Shown here: one piece after another, positions 7,181 to 13,814 of the stretch
Layout: each line of letters starts with the position of its first letter
Position numbering within the stretch: the first letter of the stretch is position 1
Assembly: GCA_041748615.1 (NCBI GenBank)
Contig: JBGTCY010000269.1
Coordinates: forward strand, 1 to 13,816
Direction of reading: 5' to 3'
DNA length: 13,816 bases
Source: JBGTCY01 sp041748615
GTDB lineage: Bacteria > Bacteroidota > Bacteroidia > Chitinophagales > CAIOSU01
The notes under the pieces: generated by a model
Database searches by the model: none
What the model saw: only the letters and a program-made list of their open reading frames with translations
Told to the model about the DNA's origin: nothing
Translations under genes and position numbers: made by a program

Positions 7181-7210
7181 TTGAATTACAGTTCTTTAAT
7201 TATTCATTTG
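7181..7210 (+). promoter_or_regulatory. Weak promoter candidate for the secreted protein at 7279
   Basis: TTG at 7181-7183 is followed after 19 bases by TTCATTTG (7203-7210), one mismatch from TAnnTTTG. It lies in a 289-base gap (6990-7278) in which I find no other gene, RNA or strong repeat. The leader would be about 60 bases. Confidence 0.3.
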
Positions 7211-7278
7211 GTTCTCATTTTTAAGGAATGGCATTACGATTGCCTTTTAGAAAACATTCTTTAACAAAATTGAAAGCC

Positions 7279-7929
7279 ATGAAAAACTTAATCACCACCA
7301 TCATCATCACCTCGGTCTTCATCACAGGTATTTTCGCAAATGACAATCAAAATGATACTCAAAAATTCTATGAAATCACAAACAACGGTCAGTTCCGGTA
7401 CATGTATTGGGCGGAACAAAATGCCGACAATAATAAAGGCGGAATCAAACCGGTTACCGAGCGCACGTTTTTTCTTGAAACAGAAAGACAGGGTTTGCTG
7501 CCTGAAGGTATGACCTACTACACTTTCATCCAACTGACCATTGAAGAAAAACAAGCCATCCTCACCAATGCTCAGTTTGAAATCATCGCTGCAATGAATA
7601 GCTCAAATCAACCCAATCAAAATACTTCGGTTGCGGTGAATGCAAACAATGTTGCTCCCTTTACTGAAGCGACCGAAATCGTTGAAGAATCAGCAGCAAC
7701 CTTAGAAAACGATGAGTTGGACATCAATTCACCCTGGATTGCGAAAGCGGTTACCCGTCCCGGCACAGAGAAAGAATTACCTACTGACAGGGTGTTGGTC
7801 GAGACTGTAGAGGAGTCAACCAACTTACCCTGGGCAGTTGATGTCATTCTGAATGATGGTATTGAAACCAACAATCTAATGATTTCCAACTTCAATAAAA
7901 TCGCTTCAAGTTTTTCGGTAGCAAGGTAA
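7279..7929 (+). CDS. Secreted protein of unknown function
   Basis: I do not recognise this 216-residue protein. The ATG at 7279 gives a clean signal peptide (MKNLITTIIITSVFITGIFA, cleavage near 20/21). A start at 7228 would put 17 extra residues before it and is less likely. The mature protein is polar and acidic. Residues 25-105 look globular (aromatic-rich, with YMYWAE and FFLETERQGLLPEG). A Asn/Gln/Ser-rich linker spans about 107-125. The C-terminal part has two related stretches: E-I-V-E-E-S (133-138) leading to NSPWIAKAV (150-158), and E-T-V-E-E-S (175-180) leading to NLPWAVDVI (182-190). This suggests an internal duplication of a short segment. No catalytic motif or membrane anchor is visible. 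It stands alone, with a terminator downstream, so it is probably monocistronic. Confidence 0.75.
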   Translation: MKNLITTIIITSVFITGIFANDNQNDTQKFYEITNNGQFRYMYWAEQNADNNKGGIKPVTERTFFLETERQGLLPEGMTYYTFIQLTIEEKQAILTNAQFEIIAAMNSSNQPNQNTSVAVNANNVAPFTEATEIVEESAATLENDELDINSPWIAKAVTRPGTEKELPTDRVLVETVEESTNLPWAVDVILNDGIETNNLMISNFNKIASSFSVAR

Positions 7930-7977
7930 GTGCAAGTACAAAAGAACTCTTGGTTGGGTGTCTTGTAAATCTGAAAG

Positions 7978-8008
7978 AACCGGCTTTTAAAGTCGGCTCT
8001 TTTTTTTT
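7978..8008 (+). terminator. Rho-independent terminator after the secreted-protein gene
   Basis: An imperfect stem pairs AACCGGC (7978-7984) with GTCGGCT (7992-7998), with one A-C mismatch and one G-T pair. The loop is TTTTAAA, and a run of T (8000-8008) follows. It starts 49 bases after the stop at 7929. Confidence 0.75.
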
Positions 8009-8146
8009 AGTGAAAATAAATTTGTCTTGATTACACTCTCCATCTATGAATGCGCGGGGTGAGGCGTTCAACGATGGCGAAGATGTTGGAATTTCCTTCT
8101 CATCTCATGCACTTTTTTATCTTATTTTAGCCTCAAAACATTGAGT

Positions 8147-9481
8147 ATGTATCGTCTGCCGCTTGCTTTTTTAGTGTCGCTTTTACTCTTGGTTAATTGT
8201 AAAAAGGAGAATATAGACGATACCCCGAAAGAGGAGTTCCCCGACCCGGATACCACTCAGATTACCACCTGCAATGACACCTTGTTGCCGATTATTGCAG
8301 CACATGGATTTTTAGCTTCGGGTGATACGTATGCGAAACATTTTCTGCGCTTTACCTCCAACAATTATTGCGCTCACCGGTTGTTTGCTTACGACTGGAA
8401 TTCAATAGGAGGAGGTAATAGTCCCGTTTTGTTAGATGCTTTCATTGACGAAGTGCTTGCCACGACAGGCGCATCCAAGGTCAATCTGATGGGGCATTCC
8501 GCTGGGGGCGGACTGGGATACAATTATCTCTCAGATGCAGCACGTGCAGCCAAGGTCGCTCATTATGTGCATATCGGCAGTGGTGTTCAAAGCGGTCCCG
8601 CAGGACCGAATGGCGAAATACCGACTTTGAATATCTGGTCGGATGGTGATGAAGTTGTAGCCGGAGGCGATATTCCCGGTGCGACTAACGTGATGATTCC
8701 CGCAAATGACCATTACCAGGTTGCCACAAGTACAGCATCATTTGAAGCGATTTATGCTTTTTTGAACAATGGTGAACAGCCACAAACTACCAATATCACT
8801 TCTGAAAATATTCCCTGTATTGCCGGAAAAGCGTTGACCTTTGGAGAGAACAATCCCGCGGTTGGCGCAACCATTCAGATTTATGAAGTTGACGCGCAAA
8901 CTGCCGAACGGCTTTCTGCATCGCCCGATGTAACATTTACAGCGGATGCGAAAGGAAATTGGGGACCGCATCCCGTCAAGCCGAATGCTTTTTATGAATT
9001 GGTAGTGACCACCACCACCGCCAATGATCGGGTGGTGCATTATTACCGCGAACCATTCACCCGAACCAATAACTGGGTTTATCTCCGCACATTGCCGCCA
9101 CCGGGTTCGCTGGCAGGCTTGCTGCTTTCAGCCCTGCCGAAAAATGACAACCAGGTTGTGATGGCGGTATTTTCTTCCAGCAGCGCTGTGATTGACAACC
9201 GGGATGAATTAATCGTAGATGGATTTACGCTTTCCACAAATCAATATACGCCCTCCTCAAAATCAGCGATTGCTTTTTTTCTGTATGACAGCAATAATGA
9301 CGGGCAAACAAACGGTTCTGTCATTTCTACTTTTGCTTCCTTTCCGTTTTTGGTCGGAGTGGATTTATTTTTCCCGACCACTCCTCCCGGAACCATCACT
9401 CTTCAGTTCAATGACAGAACGCTGAACGTACGCAACTGGCGTTCCAACAGCGATGGGGTGGTCGTGCCGGTGTTTGATTGA
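8147..9481 (+). CDS. Lipoprotein alpha/beta hydrolase (lipase/esterase type) with extra C-terminal domain
   Basis: This is a predicted secreted or surface lipoprotein with serine-hydrolase activity. The ATG at 8147 starts a lipoprotein signal with Cys at residue 18 (L-V-N-C); Asn just before the Cys is uncommon. A charged linker (19-40) follows, then the hydrolase core. AAHGF (51-55) is the oxyanion region, and the nucleophile elbow GHSAGG places Ser at 118. The acid is most likely D168 (or D166) in IWSDGDEV, and the His is H189 in NDHY. Residues from about 211 to 444 form a second, beta-rich part whose start (ENNPAVGATIQIYEVD) resembles a carboxypeptidase-regulatory-like beta sandwich, with an unassigned end. 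Lipid or polyester hydrolysis at the cell surface is plausible; the substrate cannot be told. A TTG two codons upstream (8141) is less likely as the start. Confidence 0.85.
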   Translation: MYRLPLAFLVSLLLLVNCKKENIDDTPKEEFPDPDTTQITTCNDTLLPIIAAHGFLASGDTYAKHFLRFTSNNYCAHRLFAYDWNSIGGGNSPVLLDAFIDEVLATTGASKVNLMGHSAGGGLGYNYLSDAARAAKVAHYVHIGSGVQSGPAGPNGEIPTLNIWSDGDEVVAGGDIPGATNVMIPANDHYQVATSTASFEAIYAFLNNGEQPQTTNITSENIPCIAGKALTFGENNPAVGATIQIYEVDAQTAERLSASPDVTFTADAKGNWGPHPVKPNAFYELVVTTTTANDRVVHYYREPFTRTNNWVYLRTLPPPGSLAGLLLSALPKNDNQVVMAVFSSSSAVIDNRDELIVDGFTLSTNQYTPSSKSAIAFFLYDSNNDGQTNGSVISTFASFPFLVGVDLFFPTTPPGTITLQFNDRTLNVRNWRSNSDGVVVPVFD

Positions 9482-9561
9482 AAAAATGAATCCCACATTA
9501 AAATTTCACAAAGAAAAATGAATGTTGTCGGCTTGGGTTTGTTTATTTTCGATTTCAATTA

Positions 9562-9608
9562 TACCAAGAGTAGTCGAGTATTCGAAGAATCGAGACGTAC
9601 TCTTGGTA
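9562..9608. repeat. Palindromic intergenic repeat
   Basis: TACCAAGAGTA (9562-9572) and its exact reverse complement TACTCTTGGTA (9598-9608) enclose a second, imperfect stem: GTC/GAC, then ATTC-GAA-GAAT at 9580-9590. The inner AGTCGAG...TTCGAAGAATCGAGAC text resembles dispersed palindromes seen between genes in many Bacteroidota. It lies 80 bases after the lipoprotein hydrolase stop and could serve as a transcript-end hairpin. The rest of the 9482-9722 gap shows no gene. Confidence 0.7.
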
Positions 9609-9722
9609 AATGCCGAAGGGTTTGAAGTTTGATTAGTCGAAAACCTGAATACCTATGGCATAAAACCGAACTCATTCCATGTCAAAATGGTTTTTCAGGT
9701 TGATTAAATTTTTTATCCCCGG

Positions 9723-10358
9723 ATGAATTTTTCTGATTTTTTAAACAGACTCGCCAATCAATTTGAATTACCGTTACCCGGTCATGCCGCGCAATATAAA
9801 ATGGCGCCCGACCTGCGCATGCCGGCTTCCGAGTGGGAGCGTTACTACCCGAATGCGAGAAAAGGCAGTGTATTAATCTTGTTCTATCCCGAAAATTCTT
9901 CGATTCATACGGTACTGATTCAGCGTCCGACATACGATGGTGTGCATAGCGGACAAGTTGCTTTTCCGGGAGGTGAGCAGGAAGCAGTGGATGCGGATTT
10001 TAAAGACACCGCACTGAGGGAGGCGCAGGAAGAAGTCGGAATTGAAAAACATCAAGTACGTATTGTCGGAAGACTCACGGAATTGTACGTGCCGCCCAGT
10101 AATTTTTTAATCACTCCGGTAGTGGGTTATGCAACAACACGACCGAATTTTCGATTGAATTTTCAGGAAGTAGTGGAACTCATTGAACCGGCTCTTGAAG
10201 AATTGCTGGATGAAAAAGCCTGTGAAAGAAAAAGCATTTTTATCCGCGACAACATCACCATTGAAGCGCCCTGCCTCAATCTGAGAGGCAAAACGGTGTG
10301 GGGCGCTACCGCGATGATAATTAGTGAATTAAATGAAATTCTCGGAAAAACGGTTTGA
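9723..10358 (+). CDS. Nudix hydrolase, CoA pyrophosphatase (NudL/CoAse) type
   Basis: This family splits coenzyme A and acyl-CoA into 3',5'-ADP and phosphopantetheine-type products in the cytoplasm, using Mg or Mn. The Nudix box lies at 84-107: G84, D90 in place of the first Glu, then R99-E100 and E103-E104-V-G106. Asp at that position is also found in E. coli NudL. The CoA-specific segment directly upstream is present: L-I-Q-R at 65-68, then SGQVAFPGG at 76-84. The length of 211 residues fits the family (about 190-220). The gene is monocistronic, and its TGA lies inside a hairpin shared with the converging YHS gene. CoA specificity is inferred from the upstream motif, which is good but not absolute evidence. 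Confidence 0.9.
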   Translation: MNFSDFLNRLANQFELPLPGHAAQYKMAPDLRMPASEWERYYPNARKGSVLILFYPENSSIHTVLIQRPTYDGVHSGQVAFPGGEQEAVDADFKDTALREAQEEVGIEKHQVRIVGRLTELYVPPSNFLITPVVGYATTRPNFRLNFQEVVELIEPALEELLDEKACERKSIFIRDNITIEAPCLNLRGKTVWGATAMIISELNEILGKTV

Positions 10359-10371
10359 ATTTCATTCAAAC
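10353..10371. terminator. Bidirectional hairpin covering the stop codons of the converging Nudix and YHS genes
   Basis: GTTTGAAT (10353-10360), a TTC loop and ATTCAAAC (10364-10371) form a perfect 8-bp stem. The Nudix TGA is at 10356-10358 and the YHS stop on the other strand is at 10362-10364, so the coding regions are 3 bases apart and both end within the palindrome. There is no long T-run on either side, so terminator function is inferred. Confidence 0.5.
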
Positions 10372-10667
10372 TTTGAAGACTCTTCCTTTGGAAGTTCAGC
10401 GATAAACTTTTCAGGACTCGTTAAGAATTCAGTCTTACAACCTGTATTGCAAAACCCAATCAGTTTTCCTTTGTAGGTAACAGTATCGGCTATTGCGAAT
10501 TTTTCCATGCTCATCTGGCAAACAGGGTCAAGTTTAATATCTAATTTATCCGGTGTGATGTCTAACTTTTTTGAATCACCGGTATTCATACCCTGATGAC
10601 CGCTGCTACCGCAACTTAAAAGCAAAAGTGTCATCGAAAAAATTGAACTGAGAATGAGTGTTTTCAT
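10362..10667 (-). CDS. Small YHS-domain lipoprotein
   Basis: The 101-residue protein has a lipoprotein signal peptide with L-L-S-C, lipid-bearing Cys at 19, followed by GSSGH. A polar linker (20-46) follows. A YHS domain occupies about 47-90: DPVC (47-50) and QMSM, then T-Y-K-G-K-L-I-G-F-C with Cys73, Cys77 in CNTGC, and S-P-E-K-F at 84-88. YHS domains are short Cys-containing modules found in metal-handling proteins such as copper or heavy-metal ATPases and in phenol hydroxylases. A free-standing envelope form suggests periplasmic or surface metal binding, which is inference. The ATG at 10665-10667 gives the signal peptide directly. It ends against the Nudix gene. The next gene upstream is 84 bases away, so it may have its own promoter or share that transcript. 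Confidence 0.9.
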   Translation of the reverse strand: MKTLILSSIFSMTLLLLSCGSSGHQGMNTGDSKKLDITPDKLDIKLDPVCQMSMEKFAIADTVTYKGKLIGFCNTGCKTEFLTSPEKFIAELPKEESSKFE

Positions 10668-10718
10668 GGCAAAATATTTTTTAAAAAAAAATGAAAAATA
10701 AAATTAGTCATCTGAAAA

Positions 10719-10730
10719 TTCCTACAGGAA
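10719..10730 (-). terminator. Weak hairpin between the tandem-repeat gene and the YHS gene
   Basis: On the minus strand TTCCT-GT-AGGAA forms a short palindrome, followed by TTTTC. It lies about 20-35 bases after the stop of the tandem-repeat protein gene (10752). The stem is too short to be sure of termination. Confidence 0.25.
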
Positions 10731-10751
10731 ATTATTACTGAATAAAATCAA

Positions 10752-11705
10752 CTACTTTCTGATTAACCCAAATACAACCAAGGCAATCAACGGAATTGGC
10801 AGATTGCCGTCAATCTGCCAGTCGTCCCTGCCGCTGCCGTCAAAGGAGCGTTTCACAATGTTACCCTGTAGAATGAATTCATCGGCTGATGTTCCGAATC
10901 TCCTGCGCAGCGTGGTGCCATTCCATTCAAACTCATCGTAGGAAGCATACCACCTGTTTCTTAATATGCTTCCATCCCATATATATTCTTCTTCGCCCGG
11001 ATACCACAGGCGTTTCAGTACGGTTCCGTCAAATGTCCATTCTTCATAATCAAAGGAGTTCCATCTGCGCTTGAAAACATAACCATCCCACGAAAAATCG
11101 TCCATGCCGGTATTCCAAAATCTGCGGATAGAGCCTGATGTTTTAGTGATGTCTGTTGTCGCGTCTCCTGAAAATTTCAGCCTCTCTGCTTTTGCCAAAT
11201 CAAGTTCTTCGCTGCGAATGAAATGAAAAGCGATAGCCGCCAGGTTTCCGGTTGTGATGGCAGGGGTAAAAAACCTGCAAAGAACATCATCCGAATCCTC
11301 GCGATACAACTCATAACTTCCTTTGTCATCTTTACGGAAATGCGCCATCAGCCAATCCTGCTGAAAGGTATTTTGTTCGCGGTAAAAAAATCCGCCATTG
11401 CGCATGCTGAACAGCGTGTTTTCCTGTTTGGCATCCAATCCATAACCTATTTTTTTCTTTGAAAAAATATTATCGGTTTTGATGAGCAGCGCGATATCTT
11501 TCTGATTGTCGGAAGCGCCTTCAAAAACAATGTTGCCTTTGATGGTAAAAATTACCGAAGAATCTTCGGCAGATTTCAGCCGGTCTTTTTCAAGCAATAA
11601 AATGGTTTTGCCGGAGCTGTCCTGAATCGAAATAGTCTGGCTGAAAACTGTACTATAAAAAGTAATTAAAAAAAAGCAGAGCGCTGATTTTTGGAAAAAA
11701 GGCAT
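10752..11705 (-). CDS. Secreted protein with six tandem 18-residue repeats and a C-terminal hydrophobic segment
   Basis: I do not recognise this 317-residue protein. Residues 1-22 are a signal peptide ending STVFSQ. Residues 23-190 have no motif I know: the first part reads as beta strands (T-I-S-I-Q-D, T-I-L-L-L-E), and residues 165-177 are a charged helix. From 192 to 301 there are six tandem units of 18 residues (19 in the second), starting at 192, 210, 229, 247, 265 and 283. The common pattern is hydrophobic pair, K/R-R-x, W or F, a variable turn, D/E-E/D-aromatic, x-hydrophobic-D/N-G-x. Each probably forms a beta hairpin. The C-terminus is a hydrophobic stretch (302-314) ending IRK, perhaps a membrane anchor. 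It follows the secreted-protein gene at 11737-12375 after 31 bases on the same strand, so the two are probably one operon. Confidence 0.8.
   Translation of the reverse strand: MPFFQKSALCFFLITFYSTVFSQTISIQDSSGKTILLLEKDRLKSAEDSSVIFTIKGNIVFEGASDNQKDIALLIKTDNIFSKKKIGYGLDAKQENTLFSMRNGGFFYREQNTFQQDWLMAHFRKDDKGSYELYREDSDDVLCRFFTPAITTGNLAAIAFHFIRSEELDLAKAERLKFSGDATTDITKTSGSIRRFWNTGMDDFSWDGYVFKRRWNSFDYEEWTFDGTVLKRLWYPGEEEYIWDGSILRNRWYASYDEFEWNGTTLRRRFGTSADEFILQGNIVKRSFDGSGRDDWQIDGNLPIPLIALVVFGLIRK
10803..11132 (-). repeat. Six tandem protein-coding repeats of about 54 bases
   Basis: These bases encode residues 192-301 of the secreted protein. The repeats are clear in protein but diverged in DNA, so the expansion is old and held by selection on the protein rather than a recent slippage event. 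Each unit keeps the Arg-x-Trp/Phe and the Asp/Asn-Gly positions. Unit 5 departs most (R-R-R-F and L-Q-G). Confidence 0.8.
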
Positions 11706-11736
11706 GAGTCAAAGTTATGGAATAAAGGGTTCCGTA

Positions 11737-12375
11737 TTATTCCATTAGCACGATAGAAACGGTTCCTGTGGAAAGTAAACGACCTGTTTCATCAAAAAGA
11801 CTTACTTCATAACTTCCCGCTCCCGGAAAAAAACATTTGATGATGGTGTAATTCCATTTCGGCTTCACCGTGAAAGTACCTTCAGATACCTGAATTTTCG
11901 AATGATTTTCTTCCGATTTGCTGATTATCATTCTCACCGATTTCAGCGCTAATGCTTTGTCCTGACCATAATAGGCATACACGTAGGGTTCACTCTTTTC
12001 AAGAAAAAACCGGTCGCTCACGCCTACCGGCTTGTTTTCATCCACTCCTCCGCAGAATAATAACGGAATTATCGAATCAACAATTGATTCAGTTTTCACT
12101 GAATCAGATAAAATCTTTTTCGTTCGGATTTCTTTCATTTTGCCGAAAAAAGGCGGCTTCACCGATAGTGAACCAATGGTTTTGGTCTTAATTTTTTTCA
12201 GGTTCAGTCTTTCGTCAATCACACCCAACACATTCCCGGAATCATCCGTGATGGTGATGTAAACGACCGTATCATATTCAAAAATAGAAACATCCACAGG
12301 CAACCCCTGCGCATTCAGCGATGGAACGAGATTCAGCAGTAATGCAAAAAAAATCATTAGTACGGGAACTGGCAT
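11737..12375 (-). CDS. Secreted protein of unknown function, probable operon partner of the tandem-repeat protein
   Basis: I do not recognise this 212-residue protein. The ATG at 12375 begins a signal peptide (MPVPVLMIFFALLLNLVPSL-NAQG, cleavage near 22/23). A TTG at 12393 would add six hydrophobic residues and is less likely. Residues 25-60 read as beta strands (VDVSIFEYDTVVYITITDD). A Lys-rich segment spans about 60-90, and there is a central FCGGVDENKP near 108-116. The last 60 residues look like an immunoglobulin-type beta sandwich ending GAGSYEVSLFDETGRLLSTG. It has no lipobox and no membrane anchor. The downstream secreted gene starts 31 bases after its stop, and the HAD phosphatase gene ends 46 bases upstream on the same strand, so a three-gene transcript is possible. 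Extracytoplasmic location is well supported; function is not. Confidence 0.75.
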   Translation of the reverse strand: MPVPVLMIFFALLLNLVPSLNAQGLPVDVSIFEYDTVVYITITDDSGNVLGVIDERLNLKKIKTKTIGSLSVKPPFFGKMKEIRTKKILSDSVKTESIVDSIIPLLFCGGVDENKPVGVSDRFFLEKSEPYVYAYYGQDKALALKSVRMIISKSEENHSKIQVSEGTFTVKPKWNYTIIKCFFPGAGSYEVSLFDETGRLLSTGTVSIVLME

Positions 12376-12421
12376 ATACAGAAATAAAAACAATATTACA
12401 ATTATTACGGAGAGGGTATAT

Positions 12422-13033
12422 TCAGAAGTCTTTTAAAATATCCACAATGCCATAACGCGGTGTAACTTTTATGGTTTGCAAACCGAGTTTAGCAGCGCTG
12501 TTTAGATGTTCCTCCGTGTCATCTAAAAAAAGCGTTTCTTGCGGGTTAAAATTATTTTCCTGCAAAATCATTTCAAAGATGCGCGGGTCCGGTTTGCGGA
12601 TTTTCACAAGATGAGAATAGTAGGTTTTATGAAAATAAACATCTAATGATTCACTGCCATGCGTTTTTTGGAGATAACCGGTGAAGCCGGCATAATGAAT
12701 GGCATTGGTGTTGCTAATCAGCGCGGTGCGGTGGCGTTGTTTCATTTTCTCCAACAACTTCAATCTTTCTACAGGAATTTCACCCAGCATAGCGTTCATA
12801 CACGCATCAATCTCATGGTCATGAATCATTAAACCCAGTGCATGTTTGATTTCTCTTCGAAAATCATCCGGCTCTATTTGTCCGCTTTCTAACCGGTGAA
12901 ACAATTGGTGCTGATAGACTTGCGGTATTTCCACATTACCGGCAAGTCGGATAAAAGCCTCTAAACTTTTTTGAGGGTCAATGTCAATAATTACACCACC
13001 GAGGTCAAACAGGATGTTTTTGATGAAACGCAC
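12422..13033 (-). CDS. HAD-superfamily phosphatase, subfamily IA, YihX-like
   Basis: This cytoplasmic 203-residue phosphatase has all HAD motifs in order. Motif I is FDLGGVIIDID, with nucleophile D10 and Gly at the +2 position. Motif II is I-S-N-T-N with S107. Motif III is R-K-P-D-P with K147. Motif IV is F-L-D-D-T with D171 and D172. A helical cap lies between about 18 and 95. The D-L-G-G/N-V form of motif I, lacking the second Asp, is shared with E. coli YihX, an alpha-glucose-1-phosphate phosphatase; sequence alone does not fix the substrate here. The start is GTG at 13033. An in-frame TAA immediately precedes it and no ATG is available nearby, so GTG is forced. It begins 18 bases after the 3' end of the upstream tRNA, so it probably shares the tRNA promoter. 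Confidence 0.9.
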   Translation of the reverse strand: MRFIKNILFDLGGVIIDIDPQKSLEAFIRLAGNVEIPQVYQHQLFHRLESGQIEPDDFRREIKHALGLMIHDHEIDACMNAMLGEIPVERLKLLEKMKQRHRTALISNTNAIHYAGFTGYLQKTHGSESLDVYFHKTYYSHLVKIRKPDPRIFEMILQENNFNPQETLFLDDTEEHLNSAAKLGLQTIKVTPRYGIVDILKDF

Positions 13034-13051
13034 TTAATGTAAGGGGGAAAT

Positions 13052-13127
<76 letters not shown>

Positions 13128-13138
13128 CCGTGAGTGAG

Positions 13139-13146
13139 CGAAGTTA
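13139..13146 (-). promoter_or_regulatory. Candidate -7 element for the CAT tRNA and HAD gene
   Basis: The minus strand reads TAACTTCG, one mismatch from TAnnTTTG, 11 bases before the tRNA 5' end. No TTG lies at the ideal spacing. The rest of 13147-13249 shows nothing further. Confidence 0.3.
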
Positions 13147-13249
13147 GGGAATAATTTGCCACAGATTTACAGATTCCAATTCCTGAGAACAATAGCCGCC
13201 ACACTAAAATTGTCACTATTAGAATAATATGGTATAACCTGCAATTCCG

Positions 13250-13636
13250 TCACCACATCTTTTCTAAATCCTTTTTTTCATACTGATGATTCCGATCAAT
13301 ATAATAGCTGCCTTCTTTCTTACGTGTGAGTTGCAGCGTATTTTTTCCGCTTAAACGGTAAAGTATAGCGATGGGAGTGAGAAATACATAAAAAATGATG
13401 GTCAGCAGAATTCTGGAATTTACATAACCCAATCCTTGCGCCAACTTGTACCATGCCCAAACAATTTTTTCCGCAATTCTTTTAGAAATCAGACTGAGCA
13501 ATACAATGGATATTACCCCGTAAAGCAACGGAACGGAAATATGGACATGCCCTTTCTTTTCCAAAAAAAGAAAAAGCAACAAAAAGCCACACGCGATAAC
13601 AAGAATATCTTTAAAGGGAGATTTAGGTAATTGCAT
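13250..13636 (-). CDS. SxtJ-family membrane protein
   Basis: The 128-residue protein has helices at about 10-25, 34-50 and 75-93. The region from about 60 to 95 (W-A-W-Y-K-L-A-Q-G-L-G, then N-S-R-I-L-L-T and Y-V-F-L-T-P-I-A-I-L-Y-R-L-S-G-K) matches the pattern I associate with the SxtJ family. That family is named after a protein of the cyanobacterial saxitoxin cluster, but its members are widespread and not toxin-specific. A basic, Tyr-rich tail follows (about 95-128). The ATG is at 13634-13636. The DUF5989-type gene ends 25 bases upstream, so the two form an operon. In many genomes the pair follows a carbamoyltransferase gene, which would lie beyond the window. The molecular role of the family is unknown. 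Confidence 0.75.
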   Translation of the reverse strand: MQLPKSPFKDILVIACGFLLLFLFLEKKGHVHISVPLLYGVISIVLLSLISKRIAEKIVWAWYKLAQGLGYVNSRILLTIIFYVFLTPIAILYRLSGKNTLQLTRKKEGSYYIDRNHQYEKKDLEKMW

Positions 13637-13661
13637 TCAATATTTTTGTAAAAAAGATTGC

Positions 13662-13814
13662 TTAAAAAAGCGTGTAAATAAAAGGCGCAGCCGAGGAGCC
13701 GCCTCCCACAACCAGCAGCACACCTACCAATGCCAACACCAGGATGATAGGTATCAGCCACCATTTTTTTCTTTCCATGAGGAATTGCCAGAATTCTTTT
13801 AAAAAATCAATCAT
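13662..13814 (-). CDS. 50-residue DUF5989-type membrane protein
   Basis: A short complete frame runs from ATG at 13814 to TAA at 13662. The protein starts MIDFLKEFWQFLMERKKWWL, with an amphipathic N-terminus. One membrane helix (about 21-37) follows, then VVGGGSSAAPFIYTLF to the end. The F-W-x-F-L-x-E-R-K-K-W-W-L-x-P start and the G-G-G/S-S-A-x-x-P-F-I-Y-T-L-F end are the hallmarks of the small DUF5989 proteins that sit beside SxtJ-family genes. It is likely an inner-membrane micropeptide acting with SxtJ. There is no known biochemical function. The start is only two bases from the window edge, but the length fits the family, so it is probably complete. Confidence 0.85.
   Translation of the reverse strand: MIDFLKEFWQFLMERKKWWLIPIILVLALVGVLLVVGGGSSAAPFIYTLF

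Noticed and set aside
7228..7278. Upstream ATG for the secreted protein
   Set aside because: It would bury the signal peptide behind 17 basic residues; the ATG at 7279 starts a normal signal peptide.
5933..8136. Shared ATTTTAG-A/C-CTCAAA string before the J-domain and hydrolase genes
   Set aside because: A 13 of 14 match between two sites in nearly 14 kb is expected by chance, so I do not claim a shared operator.
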